The notes below the pieces were generated by a model. It was given only the letters and a program-made list of their open reading frames with translations. It did no database searches and was not told the DNA's origin. This document shows, in pieces, positions 1-14,400 of a DNA stretch of 64,000 nt. Made by a program: the position numbers and the translations under genes. Numbering within the stretch: position 1 is the stretch's first letter; the number at the start of each line of letters is the position of its first letter. This DNA is from Siderastrea siderea. Lineage: Eukaryota; Cnidaria; Anthozoa; Scleractinia; Rhizangiidae. Where the stretch lies: contig OZ034979.1 of the NCBI GenBank assembly GCA_964030785.1, forward strand, positions 38,598,984 to 38,662,983. Direction: 5' to 3'.

Positions 1-662
1 GATGAAGTCCTGGGGAAGAAGTGCTTCTTCGTTCAAATTTCTCTTATGAATGTAATAACGCATAAATAGAACTGTGCAGTTGAGTTTTTTTGCAAGATGG
101 TCCTGGGCTGTTGTGAATAATTTTGATAGATTTCTGTGAAATTTTGCCGCTTCAATTGTCTCATACAGAGCCGCTTGTTGCAAGCTCAAAAAATATACTT
201 CCTCCTGTCTATACCTATACATTTCAACTGCGTTTAACTCCAACTGCTTTTGTCTGGATACATCCCTATCCTGAAGCAGATTTCACATTAACGTATGTAC
301 TAGAGTGCTTTCCAAATGAGTTGTAAAACTAACGAAATCACCCCAGCCAATCACAGCAAAACACAAATGATCCAATGAACCAATCAGACCTCGAAGCAAA
401 TCCGTCTAAACAAGCGCCAAGAGCGGGAAAAAGCGTGCGGCAAAGATGCGGTTGGGTTTTGGTTTTATTTCTCATTTGTTGAGAAAGTGGCGTAGGATTT
501 TTAAACCAATCACAGAGCGGAGTAAAGCAAAACCAAAACCAGCGCAAACTACTTTCACGCTTAATTGAGATCCACATTAGTTTAATACAATGTAGGAGTG
601 CTACAATTGACGATTAGCTTTGTAAATAAATGTGACCTGACTCGCAGACAAAGCAATCTTAC
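1..662. other. Non-coding; probable MITE
   Basis: No exon of the minus-strand gene was recognised here. Bases about 338-560 hold CCAATCA boxes and two GGTTTTGG-type stretches in opposite orientation, a layout seen in inverted-repeat elements. The boundary is not clear. Confidence 0.3.
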
Positions 663-849
663 CTGCAAGTTTGGTATCCTGTGCACTTCATTCCGTAGGG
701 ACAAGGAAGAGGGCACAGGGAGGTGCATTTGATACCATTTCCCGTGTACCCTTCTGGACAGGGACCACAACGAAATTCAAGTTGAGAGCCTTTCTCTGTA
801 AAGCATTGAACCATGGGATGACATGGATTTGGCGAACAGACATCCATCT
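663..849 (-). CDS. Exon 18: further EGF repeat (gene continues beyond window)
   Basis: After a CACACAG acceptor the exon reads EMDVCSPNPCHPMVQC, then CGPCPEGYTGNGIKC and PLPCPYGMKCTGYQTC, ending two bases into a codon at GTAAGA. It is an EGF of the GPCP.G.TGNG type like the last two of exon 17. The remaining exons must lie to the left of base 663 or outside the window; none was recognised in 1-662. Confidence 0.85.
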
Positions 850-874
850 CTGTGTGATAAATGGGTAACAGCAA

Positions 875-951
<77 letters not shown>

Positions 952-3900
952 TTCGTTCGTTCGTTCGTTCATTTATTCATTCATTCAAGAGGAAACGTGT
1001 ACCCACCAAGTGTTAAAAACTGCAAGTGAAAACATATTTGACTGAAAAGAAACTTATTTTACCTTATGATCAACAACGTTTTTTTCCAGAATAAAGCAGT
1101 TAGAGAAAGAATTAATTTGGAGGGAGACAACCATTTCCTCCAAACATGGAAATAAAGGAAATCGAACGTTTGCTCACGGGGAAGGCATAAAATCACACGT
1201 GTCTTTCTTCTTCTTCAAATATCTGCGTATAGCAGGAACAGGATTTTGTGATGGGAATGCCCTTTGTATTCACTGGTCTTAATGCAATAGAAGCTACAGA
1301 TATTTCTTTCTTTGAGACCTAATAATAACCAACCTAACTTACCTGTACACTGAACTCCATTTCCAGTAAACCCACTAGGGCAATTCCCGCACTCGTATTT
1401 ATCTCCATTCAGGACACACGGCACACCTCCAAAACAGTTTAAATTCTCACAGTGATCCGTTAGTATCTCCCGGCAGTTTGTGCCATTGCCTGTGAAGCCA
1501 TCTGGACAGGGACCGCAAGTAAAACCTCCTAAGTAATTGGTGCATTGCACACCATCAAAACACGGTGACTGTAAGCATTCGTCGATGTCCGCGTCGCAAT
1601 GTTTTCCGCTAAATCCTTGATAGCATCTGCAGGAATATTGATCACCTTTGGCAACACACGTCCCATTTTTGCAACTGTAGGAAGAGCAAGGGTTTATCGG
1701 CACTTCACAATTTTCACCGGTGTATCCCTTGTCGCATATACATTTAAAAGAATCGTTCATTGCCATGCACGTTCCATTTTGACAGGGGTTTGATTGGCAG
1801 GGATCAAACTTGTTCTCACAGTAACGACCTGAATAGAACTCTGGACATCTACAAGAAAACGAATCAGGAGTGACAATACACTTTCCATTCTTACACGGTT
1901 GAGAAGAGCAAGGGTTTATTCCTATTTCACATTTTCTACCAGTATACCCTTCCTCACAGATGCATTTAAAAGAATAATTCATCGGCGCACACGTTCCATT
2001 TTGACAAGGGCTTGAATGACATGGATCAATCTTATTCTCACAGTAACGACCTGTATACGTCTCCGGGCATCTACAAGTAAAGGATTTAGCAGTGGGGATG
2101 CATATTCCTCTTTTACAAGGCCGTGATTGACAGCTGACAGTTTTGTCGCAAAGACGTCCATGAAAACCTGGCGTGCAACGGCATTGAAACGACATTCCCA
2201 GTTTAATGCACTTTCCGTATTTGCATGGGTGTGATTGGCACATGTTGATTTCCTTGTTGCACAGTTTACCCGTGTAACCTAATTCACACCGACAGGTAAA
2301 CCAGGAAGTGTACCAGTGTAAACACGAACCATGTTTACACGGGTTTGGCTTGCATGGGTTGATCTCTTGATGACAGAATTCTCCAGAATAGCCTCTCTTA
2401 CAGTAACATTTAAACGAATTATTCCTACTAACACAAACACCGTGCTTACAAGGATTTGGTCGACAGCTGTCAATCAGTGTTTCACAAAACGTGCCAGTGT
2501 AACCTGCATCACATGCACATTCGATCGATGTAGATCCCTGATACAGGCAACGTCCATGTTTGCAAGGATTCGGTTCACACATGTCTTGAACTGTTTGATC
2601 ACACAAGCTTCCGTTATATCCCGAATTGCACAAGCATTCAAAGGAATCATTTTTTGCAATACAAGACCCATTCTTGCATGGGCTTGAAATACAGGGATTT
2701 ATCTCAGTCTCACATGTACCTCCTTGGAAACCCTTGAAACATTTGCATTGAAAGTTGCTGTCATCGATTGCTACACACAATCCATGTTTACAGGGATTTT
2801 GTTTACATGGATTGATTTTCAATTCACAAAATTTTCCATTATATCCTGGACTGCACGAACATTCAAACGAATCATTTTTGGGAAAGCACGAGCCATTCTT
2901 GCAAGGACTTGAAATACAGTGGTTAATCTCAATGTCACATGTACTCCCTTGAAAACCCTTGAAGCAGTCGCATCGAAAGCTGTTTGAGTCGTTTGCTTCA
3001 CATAACCCATGCTTACAGGGATTTCCGCTGCATGGGTCAATTTTCGATTCACAAAACATTCCGGTATATCCTTTGTCACATAGGCAGTGAAAGAGAGAAT
3101 CAGGGTCTACACACAATCCATGTTCACAAGGGTTGTTTGCACACGGATCGAGTTTTGATTCGCAAAACTTTCCAGTAAATCCCTCATTACACAAGCAGTG
3201 AAACTTGGCCGCACTTCGCACTGCTGTTTGAACGTTTAGACATCGGCCACCGCCACACGGGTTCCCCCGACATGGGTCGTCGAAAAGACGTTTATCACAG
3301 AGGACCCCTTCAAATCCGTCACGGCACTCGCATTTGAAGGAACCTTTCATGTCAACGCAGTCACCGTTAACACAAGGATTTGATTTGCAGAAGTTTATCG
3401 TTTCAGTACATGTCACACCGGTAGACCCTTCTGGACACCTGCAAACATATGTGTCCTCAGTATTAAGGCACTGACCACGAACACACGGATTAGTCTGGCA
3501 AAGATCTATGGTCTCATTACAAGTCTTTCCAGTATAACCTCTGTGACATGAGCAGTAATATCCATCTGGTTTGCTTGTGCAATGACCGTTTACACAAGGT
3601 TTCGAAGTGCAGGGGTCTCTAACATGGCATCGTTTTCCTGTAAAGCCTCCCAGGCAAAGGCATCGAAATCCTTTACTTTTGTTGACACACCACCCATTGT
3701 TACAAATATCAACTTGGCAACGGTCGACGGGAGTTTCACACAGAGTACCCTGGTAACCAGGGAAACACTCACAAGAAAGCTTTCCATTTGGTTCTATGAA
3801 ACAAACTCCATGCTTACAAATGTTTACTCTACAAGGAGTTTTCACTTGATTGCAGGTTGTTCCACTGAATCCTTTGGGGCAAATGCACCGAAATCCGTTT

Positions 3901-6900
3901 CCTGTATTCTTACATTCACCGCGAATACACGGGCTGGCCTCACAGAAATCTTTTGTTGTTTCACTACACGTATTTCCTTTGTATCCAGTTTCACATACAC
4001 AGTGTATTCTTTCCTCAGAAGAAGTGCAGTTTCCGTGCAGACAAGGACTTGAATAACAAGGATCCCTTGTTTCATTGCACGTTTGTCCGTTGGAGCAGTT
4101 GCCAAGGAATCCATCGCTTAACACAGAGCAATTCCCATGATTACAAGTATTTAACGCACCATAACTAAGAACTTCTCTGCAATGCAACCTATCGTGATCA
4201 ACGCAACCACAACTTCTGTTGACAACATCTAGCATACAAAGATACGTAGTTTCTTCAATACTGCAATTGTCAACTTGACATAAATCGATTTGCCTACTTA
4301 TAGTATTATTTTCAAGGTATGCCATTTCTTTGTTATCAATTCCAGGTTCGCGTTTGCCCCTAGCAGTATCTTCAGGGTCGTTAGCTGATGTGTTGACGTA
4401 AAAGCATGTGTATTTGTAGGATTCCTTACGATACAAATAAATCGTAATGTAGTTCCAGGTTTCTTTTGTCCCTAACGACTCTGTTGCGTTGATTGTCGTC
4501 ACATAAGTACTTCCGGCAAAGCCGAACTCGCAGACGCAGGTGAAATTGTAGTAGCCATAGAAACCAGTTTTATTCAGAGAAAGACTCGAAGCACACTGAC
4601 TTCCATTAACACAAGATGAATTACGGCAAGGGACTGTCATTGAATTAGATAAGTTGTCATTGAATCTAGTGTGTTTCACACACCTTGCATTATCATTGTC
4701 CCGTAGTTTGGACTCATTTCCACAGAGTAACGAGGGACACAGCTCAGATAACTTTACCGTAAAGCCCATTGGGCAGGTGCAAACAGCATTTACTGGCTGA
4801 GAGATACATTGACCTTGTGAACATAAAACCTCTTGAACTTTCGTCTCACAATATTGTCCCGTGAAACCTTCCTCGCAAAAGCATCGAAAGTGTGTTCCAT
4901 TAGTAACACAACTTCCATTGTTACACGGGTCTGAAGAACAAGGGTTGATAATTTCCGAGCAGTTCCTGCCTGTGAATCCCAGAGGACATTCGCAGCGAAA
5001 AGCACTTCCTTGTTGAATGCACGTCCCTCTTCCACAAGGGTTCGAGCTGCACCAGTTTTCCGGAACGTCGCACCTTGGACCTGTAAAGAGAGTGTTACAC
5101 ATTTTGCTAGCTCACCTTTGAACATGATTAGTGGTGAAGTAAAGGGTGGCACGATTGATTAGACAAAAGCTGGAAAAAGATGACTGAGTTCACTGATGCT
5201 ATAAAAATTCGAATCATAGTTTTTTCAAGACATAATAGGCATTAGCAACTACAAATGGACACTAGAGATGGATTGGGCGTGTGTTATGAACGCGTATCAA
5301 AAAATTAACTAAAGAACAGCATTGGCAGGAAGACCAGAAGGAAGAACGGAAGTCGATCGACCCAAAACAGCAAAGAAAAAAAAAGAAAAGAAAAAAAGGC
5401 TTAATTTCGGAAAAATCCCATGCAAAATGTTTGGGGAAGGATGAACGGCAAACGATCATCGTTTAATAAATAAAGTGTAGAATTTTGAGCAGTGAATATA
5501 AGAATAACACTGATCATGAGCTATAGGAAACGAACGTTGTTTCAAGCAAACAGCGATGAAACATGTCGACGATTCAATAAAACTATCACCTTACCGTCAG
5601 TTTCGCTGTCCCGTGTCTTTGATTTCTGCATCATCTTCTACATCGAACTCACCGAAGAATCGGGGATAAACAGGGGTATTTGCAGAAGATGATGCAGCAA
5701 TCAAAGACACGGGACAGCAGAACCGACGTTAAGACGGTCAGTTCGACATATTTTTATAGCTGTTTCCTTGAAACAACGTTCGGTGAGAACTCAAAATCCA
5801 TGTTTCCTATAGCTCGTGCACTGATACATTTGACCACAATACGTACCTCTGAATCCTTCGTCACAATAGCAGAAGTACCTCCCCCTGGTTTTATCCAGAC
5901 ATACACCATGCACACAAATGGAATCAGTGCACGACCCTGACTGACAAGCCATGTCAGTCCAGTTCTGTTGACTGTGTCTCGGCGAGCACCACTTGCAGTG
6001 GTCCTGAAAGTTTGATTCTCCTTGCCTGCGACAACGACCGTCAATGCGACAAGTCCCATTCTACAAAGATAAGCAAATGCAGACGAACGTCTCATAAGCG
6101 TCCTACCAAAATGCAAGCGAAAATAGTTCAGTTACGACCTATGTATGCTGGGTGTACGCTGTACATACATAACTGTAGATCTTTTGAAAGGAAGAGAATG
6201 ACCAGACCACTTCTTTTGACAACAAGTGTAGTATTGAAATAATGGAACAAATATAATTATACGAAAATTGATGTCTGTACTTACCAACCTTAATTTCACA
6301 ACGCACGTCTCGAGCGGTACACGTCAGACAATGCCCATCGAGGATTATAAAAGGAAGGGGCTGGCTCCACAATCTCCCATCATTACTCACGCGCACTTCA
6401 TAGCCACTTACTGCCACGTCTGTGTCATGTGATATTGGCATATCACACATGACACCTCGGTAACTTTCGTACGTCGCCTTCGAAAGGAAGGTCTGACTTT
6501 CAACTGAGGTTTGCTTGGTTTTCAGAAACAAAACGAACAAAAAGAAATGTCATGAGAAGCACTATAATATGAACACAGTCTAGAAAGCGGTTTTTACTGG
6601 GCAATTCGCGTTTGCTTGCAGTTTGACCGGGGCCTTAGAATACCAACTGCCTTCCTCAAACGTTAACACAGTAAAACCTCAATACGGCAATCAACGGACA
6701 CAGCTTAGTGTCCAAACTAAGAAGGTACCCATATGACATTGGCAGAGTTTGTAGGAATTCTGGAGGCTTAGGGATCAAGGGAACTATCGGTAATAGAGCC
6801 ATGTTAGCATTATTATTAGTAATTGCAGGGCAATCTTAAGGCTGTGTCAGTTACACTTATGAAAGAGTACCCCTAGAAGTTGACAAGATTATAATTGACG

Positions 6901-9900
6901 AATAACCAATAAAAAGGTGAGTCCATTTCTTGAACCCACCCTACAACCGCCGGATGGCTTTGTGGCAGGAAACATAACCAGTCGACTCGTCGTCTGACTA
7001 AGGAACACCTGCAGTAAGCAGTTGAAATACCGTGATCATCATCTTACTTACTGCCCATTTAAAATCACACGTGGTCTTACCTCTGTGCACACAAAATACC
7101 CCCCTGCGACCTGCACAGCGGATGACCAGACACGCCCACCCAGAGAACATCATTCCTTAACAAACTTTCACGACTTCCGAGCGCCTCTCTTTTTTCCGAG
7201 AATAATAACACAGTGGAACAATCGTCCTCCATCAATCTTCACCGCGAACACTGCTCCTTAGACTCATTTAAATATCACATCAGCTGTTTAAATCGAAAAC
7301 CTGTAGCCTAGTTAAATTAACACTATTTTCGTTTATTGTTATTAGATTTGCTGACCCCAAGCCAATAATTCTCAAGTTGAGGGGTAGGCTTTTTGTGGTA
7401 AATGTGAATGTAAATAAATAAGTGCCCATTATGCCCCTGCTAGTTGTAATTGGCCACCTTCTCAATGGTGCTCAAGCTGTGGTTCAGGGTCTTCATCAGA
7501 GGGGAGCGGGGATGACGCAGTGGTGAGAGCACTCGCCTCCGGCCCACCAATGTGGTCCGGGTTCGATTCCCGGACCCGGCGTCATATGTGGGTTGAATTT
7601 GTTATTGGCTCTCGTCCTTGCTCCGAGGGTCTTTTCTCCGGGTCCTCCGATTTTTCCTCCCTCCTCAAATTTATTTATTAGTCACTGCCTCTCCTGTAAG
7701 CCTCCATTCTTACGGTCGACAAAAAGTGATAATGCAATATCCTACAAAGAATAACTAAGAAGGGTATCACAAAGTAAGCAATTTAATCACCTTCATTTTT
7801 GCCACAGAACACAACAGGTCTCTCGAATTGTGAAAACCTTCGCCCACAACTCTAATTTGTTTACAATGAAAGGTTGTTATATCACACTGTCCGTCATTAT
7901 TGACACGGATGAGCTTTGGAGGTCTTCTGGAATCCACGGAGCAGTCATCACTGGTGTAACCTAATAGAAAGAAAGTCAATAACTTATTTTAAACTGACGT
8001 TTATAAAATGGCTGAGATTCTTGCGAGTGTCTTCCATGTTGAAAGAGGTAAGCACGGAAAAGAGAAAACTAATTCACCTTTGGAATTTATTCAGTATCAT
8101 TTGCGAACATATATATTTCGGCTTCAAGAATGTGCATGAAAGAGAAAACAAGGTAACTTGTTTTCAGCTAGACATTTGTGCGTGATTTTCTGAAAACAAT
8201 ACCAACTTATGCAAAAGTTTTTTAGTCGCATCCAGCGAGTTCCATTGCTTTAGTGTATGGAACTTTAACTTTGATAAGAAAAATTCTTTATATCGTCGCT
8301 TCTTCTACCAGAGTTTGAGTAGCCAATCAGACCGAGTGAAATACACTATCCCGGCACTGATTTGGTTTATACTAAAGACACATATTAAAGTGAAAGTGGC
8401 CACATTCAAATGGTAAAATTTATATACATCTGTACACAGTGTACGATGGAGTGAATTTTTGTTGAAAATCTTTGCACGGGTCATAAATTTTTGCGGGAGC
8501 TATTTTTGCGGATGTGGTCACACTTAAGGATTGCATTTCCCATAAATGTTACAACCACCTCTCAGGGCGAAAAAAAAACACCCCCCCCCCCCCCCCACCT
8601 CCACCAAAAAAAAAACAAATTCAAAAAAACAAAAACAAAAACCCAGCACCCAAGGAAAGTACTAATCAAAAGTTTTTATTGTTTAGGATTTTAATTTCAA
8701 CCACGTTGTTATGTTTACCTTTGACTCTAGTAATGTAAGGGTAACTAACTGATACCTCGTCGACACTTGCAGATTCCTTCAATGCATCTTCCTCGGTCGC
8801 TACACAGTCGAGGACAGAAAATGTTTACAATGCTCTTCCGCTGTATCAATGTACGAGAGGACACCTCCCATGCTGAAGCGTTTTTAGAAATCAAATCTTC
8901 ACACAGGTCTTGGAACATCACAGCAGCTCCCCATGCTATAGATGATATACCTGTGTACTAAAACATAGGTCTGCAATGTGTACGCAGAGTATTGTGTTAA
9001 TGAAGTTCGCCATTGACTTAAAAATGAAAGTCTCTAGTAACTTCTTTTAAGTGGTCGCATGTACGAAAACCACCTCCAGTGACGTGGCTTACTTCTCTAC
9101 GTACAAATTTATCGTTTTATTCGACTCCGTTGTTCTATGCACTGTCTAAAAATTTTTCTCTCTACTATTACAACACAATAGTAGAAAACCAATCCCTGAA
9201 AATTTAGGAGACTTATTATACGTCTTAACTAGACCTCCTAGCTAAGTATTAAATTTACCCTCATGTCCCGTATGCAAATCCTCAGCAGTTGATCAACATT
9301 CTGCTGACCAATAATAGGAGTGCAAGTTCGTGCGACCGGCGAATCTGTCAAAAGTCTTTTACAGTAGCTGTTCACGGCCAAAACAGCAAGAAAGGAGTCA
9401 GAACTGTCACCACCAGCCGAACGGTCTAACAGGTCTGACAGGTTTTCCTCAAACGGGTAAAACTCGTTCGACACATTGCGTCGGTGCTCTTTCTCACGAC
9501 TGATCTGCAACGTCTGGACTCTTCTAGTTATATCTCTTTCATGAGTTGCCGCTGGCCACACAATATGCTGACGTCTTCGGCACTTTGATTCACAATTCTT
9601 ACACTTCTTTCTCTTCTCAATGTTGTCCTTCAAACTACACAAACAGAAGAATTTTTCCGTTTGGTGGCGGCGCTCCGTCAGAGGCTTATACCGGAACAAA
9701 CTCTCACTGTCTAATAACCTGTTGAAAAGTAGGTTTGTAAAACAACAGCACGTTAAAATAAAGTTTGCGTTGGCACATGGCCACCCAGCACATTTTTTAC
9801 ACTTGCAGGTGTTGCAAAATACGCTATCTATATTCAAAAGCGTAGAAATCTTTATTATGAATTAGAAAGTCAGTCAGTCAGTTAGTCAGTCAGAAAGCCA

Positions 9901-10028
9901 GTTTTATCATACGTGGATAATTAGTTAATTAATTAATTCATTCATTCATTCATCCATTCATTCATTCATTCATTCATTCAGTCAGTCAGTCACTCAGCCA
10001 GTCAGTCAGTCAACCAGACAGTCAGACA

Positions 10029-10064
<36 letters not shown>

Positions 10065-11397
10065 TTCAATCAGTCAGTCAGTCAGTCATTCGATCAGTCA
10101 GTCAGTCATTCAATCAGTCAGTCAGTCAGTCAGTCAGTTAGTCAATCAGTCGGTCAGTTAGCCATTCTCCAGCTGAGAACATATCACTGACTTCTTTAAG
10201 CACAACTTTAAACTGAAAAGAGTCGCAGAGGACGCGTGAGAACGGTGACTGAAAATCTTCGATCTTCAAATCCAACTTTCATTACCTCCACTTCCTTGCT
10301 CTAGTTCCATTCATCTCATCCGGCAAGCCTTCACTGGCACCAGAACCACTTACTCCTCCCACACCACACAAACCAGTCACGTGCTTAAAGTCTCTTCCAG
10401 ATGATTGAATCTGTACATTCAGTCCCCATTCAAACACATCTGTACGAATATACACGCCTGATGGAAAATACACCTAGACAGTTTAGAAGGAAATAAAAGA
10501 AACCATATATTTCTTTACCTCAGGTGTCTAAACTACGAGCAGTCTCTGCGACTTAGGGATAGCTGAGCGACAAGCCCTAGCGCATGGTAGTCGCTTGGGT
10601 TAAAAACACCCGATCCGGGTCTCAAAACGTCCACTCAATTTTAGACACAATTAAATGGTTTGTCTTCTCATAACCCTATTTTTTGGTCTAGTATTTAAGG
10701 GTGATACAATCAGGATAGTTGAATAGACTGTCTGCATTTGCATTTCACACCTGGAAGGTGTGAAATAAGAAAGGTGCTTTCGCTTTTGTAGCGGAACCTC
10801 TTGTTTTGGCTATTGTACATCCCCTGTCTTTGCCCAGGCTCCCTCACCGTGTATCGCTTTCCACTTGTAGCTTCTGTAATTCGAATTCTCTTCGTCAAGG
10901 GAAGTCCGGACCTGACAGAGATCTGGACACTAGTCTCCATGAATCTCCCACCACACATGTCAATTACAATGACGTCATCACCATCTCTGGCGGCTACGCC
11001 GCATACACAAAAGCTCGGATTTACTGACTTGCTACACGTCCAAAAGCGGGTGTGAACCTGCATGGAACAAGTGAGAAACGACAACCATTTTATAAAGGAA
11101 TACCGCATTTATGGAAGCGGTAAACTACCACCTTTTGCAATTTGTATTAAAAACTTTTAAAAATCTATAGGTGACAAGAACAGAGAAATTAATATTTAGC
11201 AGAAGTACATAAGATTTTATTTTACTTACCATCAAACGAACAAGAAGTACTGTACAATTTTGATCGAAATTTGAGCATGATTCAGTTTTCAAACTGGACA
11301 AACTTCCAAATCAAACTTTGTAGATAATTGCCAAACAATACAACCAATACCATTATCCAGTCAGTCAGTTGGATAGTCACTCAGTCAGTCAGCCGTG

Positions 11398-11458
<61 letters not shown>

Positions 11459-14400
11459 GTCGGTCGGTCGGTCGGTTAGTCAGTCCTTACTGCGTTCAAT
11501 TAAACTCTTAAGTTAAAAATCTACAAAATATTGCATTTTATGCTGCCTTCAATCCTAATTACAAAGACAGCCATCAGACCAGAAAACAAAACAAAACAGA
11601 AAAACGCACAACACAGCAACTAATGTTTTGAACGTTTCCTAGGGTATCCACCAAGATCTGATTGAGGCAGCGTAAACCACAACTGTTGGTAGGGCTTTGA
11701 ATTTCACAGTTAGGTGTGATTGGAATTCCTTTTTAATTGTTATAAACAAAATACAGGGAATACACAATAAATAAAGGCAAAAGAGAAAAAAAAAACGTTC
11801 TCTAGTGGCACAAACAACAATGCAAAACAAAATAGAGATAGAAAGCTAACAATGACGTTACCTATTCAGTGTAATAGCTTTATTTAAATTATTACCCACA
11901 GGTTCATTTGGCATTTTCGACCACAGTTTGTCTGTAAGGTATGATATACATCATTGGAAAATCATTTGAAAAATTAACAAACCTCAAACGGTCTCATTGT
12001 ACTTTTATAGGACACAAATGTTGTTACTCCTGATGGAATCCTGTAATATCTGCGAAAAAAAAAGATATTAAACAGCAATGTCAACGTTTTCGAAGGGTGA
12101 AATTGTTGCTTTTATTTACAAACAATTTTATTTATTAAAATATTAATGTCTGCTGTCGAATCTCCAGGTTTCTATACAGATCAGTTGGTTAACTGCACAG
12201 AGGTTGTCAGCGAATACGAATAACCCTGCCTTTGAAATATAACGAAATTGGATGCCATGTTAAGTGCCGTAACGTTCAAAAGGTTTCTCCAGAGATTGTA
12301 AAAATTTGGCAAAAATGTGGTAAAAAAATTCAACAAACTCGCGTTTATTGGATACGAGGTTACTGTAACCACAGGCAGCCCAAGCTAAGGTTGAGAGCTG
12401 CGCATAAATTAGACTGTTTTTTCCACGCTATGCATAATAATGACATCAGCACACTATGCATAATAATGACATCGGCAACATCTTAGAGTTTGTATGGAAA
12501 TGATACAAAACGTCTCAAATTGCCACAAATCAGAAAGAAGTCGAAACAAAAAAGATTTGCCTTATTTCATTGTTGTATTGGTCATTATTTGAGGGCTTCC
12601 TGGGCTGGTTTGAAGCTTTTTGGGTGAGAAATTGAGGTTTATATTTTTCATGTTTACTGAACGTTTAGAATTAATGAAAGGCAGGAAACAATTTCACACT
12701 GCACCTCACTTGAGGTTCGATAAATTCCATCACAATAAACGAATCGCCCTACAACTTCAAAGGTGTATTCTTGGGTCTTGCGCATACCTCTGTTCTTTCT
12801 CGCCTTTCCTGGTATGCGTTTTCATTTGAAGTGCACACATGAATCATTGCGAGCCGCGTTTCGACGACAAATTGTCCCTCAGCCGGGGACAGGCTGAGTG
12901 AGATTGTCGACAAGCAAACACGACACTGCAGAGTCCAGAGAGGTCGGTTTACAGAAATAGAGAAATATTAGAACGGCCGTGAAATTCACTCGCCTCACTT
13001 GACTTGGAAAGCCATAATTTTGTTTTAGGGACGAACGAAGAACTATCTTTTGCTGCGCTCTAATCAATCCATTCGATGATTTTATGCCGAGTATTTGTCG
13101 CAAGTGATCCTGCTCACTGCCCGCAAATCAACCTCATTATTTAATTCCAATATATAGGGTTGTCTGCCCTAAAAAAAATATTGCTGTGACCGTGGAAAAT
13201 ACCCACCACAATTTCCATTCCTTTGAAAACCGGTGCAATTTTTTCCTAGGTAGAAACTGCTCTTCGTCTCTGCTTCTAAATTTCGACAACATTTTTTGCG
13301 GTAAACAGGTAAATGTGACGGAACAAATCACTATGCTAATATATTGTAGCACGAAGACATTAAAGCGTGCTCGTGGCGTCAAGTGAGGCGACTAAATTTC
13401 ACGGGCGTGCCGATAGTTTTCTATTTCCCTCAAACCGACCTCTGTGGACTCCGCAGTGTCGCCTTCTGCTTGTGGACAATCTCACTCAGCCTCTCCCCGG
13501 CTGAGGGACATTTTGTCGTCGAAACGCGGTTCGCAATGATTTATGTGTGCACTTCAAATGAAAACGCATACCAGGAAAGGTTTTTAAGAGGGATTTTCGA
13601 CGGCTTAAAATAGGATCTGGAACCCATGAGAAAGAACAGAGGTATGCGCAAGACCCAAGAATACACCTTTGAAGTTGTAGGGCGATTCGTTTATTGTGAT
13701 GGAATTTATTGAACCTCAAGTGAGGTGCAATGTGAAACTGTTTCCTGCCTTTAATTAATTCTAAACGTTCAGTAAACATGAAAAATATAAACCTCAATTT
13801 CTCGCCCAAAAAGCTTCAAACCAGCCCAGGAAGCCCTCCAATAATGACCAATACAACAATGAAATAAGACAAATCTTTTTTATTTCGACTTCTTTCTGAT
13901 TTGTGGCAATTTGAGACGTTTTGTATCATTTCCATACAAACTCTTAAATGTTGCCGATGTCATTATTATGCATAGCGTGGAAAAAACAGTCTAATTTATG
14001 CGCAGCTCTCAACCCTAGCTTGGGCTGCCTGTGCTGTAACAAACTCCGCGCTACGTGCCTTGTTGGTTATCAGCTCAAATCCACCGCACGCTGGCGCTCG
14101 TGGAATAATTGTTTAAAAAAAAAGCCATTAAATCTTTGTGAAATTCAGCTGATCTTGAGCGACAAATCAATGACTTATTGATTGAAATCACAAAACTGCA
14201 TCTCTGAAGTAAAAAGTAAATAAATGTTTCCACATCAGTTATGCTATCCGGTAATTAGCCTGACCTGCCAGACAGTGTCCTGATATAAGACTCTGTAAAG
14301 AGATAACATCTAGGAGTCGGAATATCTTTAGAGAGCACCTACGAAAAAAAGTGAAATGATCTGATAAACTCGTTTGCAAGTGGTAAATATATAGAGGATA

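Noticed and set aside
7440..7500. CTGATGA on the minus strand near 7,484 as a further hammerhead
   Set aside because: No stem II hairpin followed by GAAA is present, so the core is incomplete.
7501..7580. Possible tRNA gene (good B box)
   Set aside because: The A box is weak, no cloverleaf with a paired acceptor stem forms, and the sequence runs into a SINE-like body.
9238..9837. 199-codon ORF as a separate gene
   Set aside because: Only 9,259-9,718 is coding; it is exon 12 of the large gene, and the extension upstream of the CAACAG acceptor is intron.
12620..13809. Repeated peptide MGEKLRFIFFMFTERLEL on both strands
   Set aside because: It is the foldback arm read on each strand; no start context, splice sites or domain support a gene.
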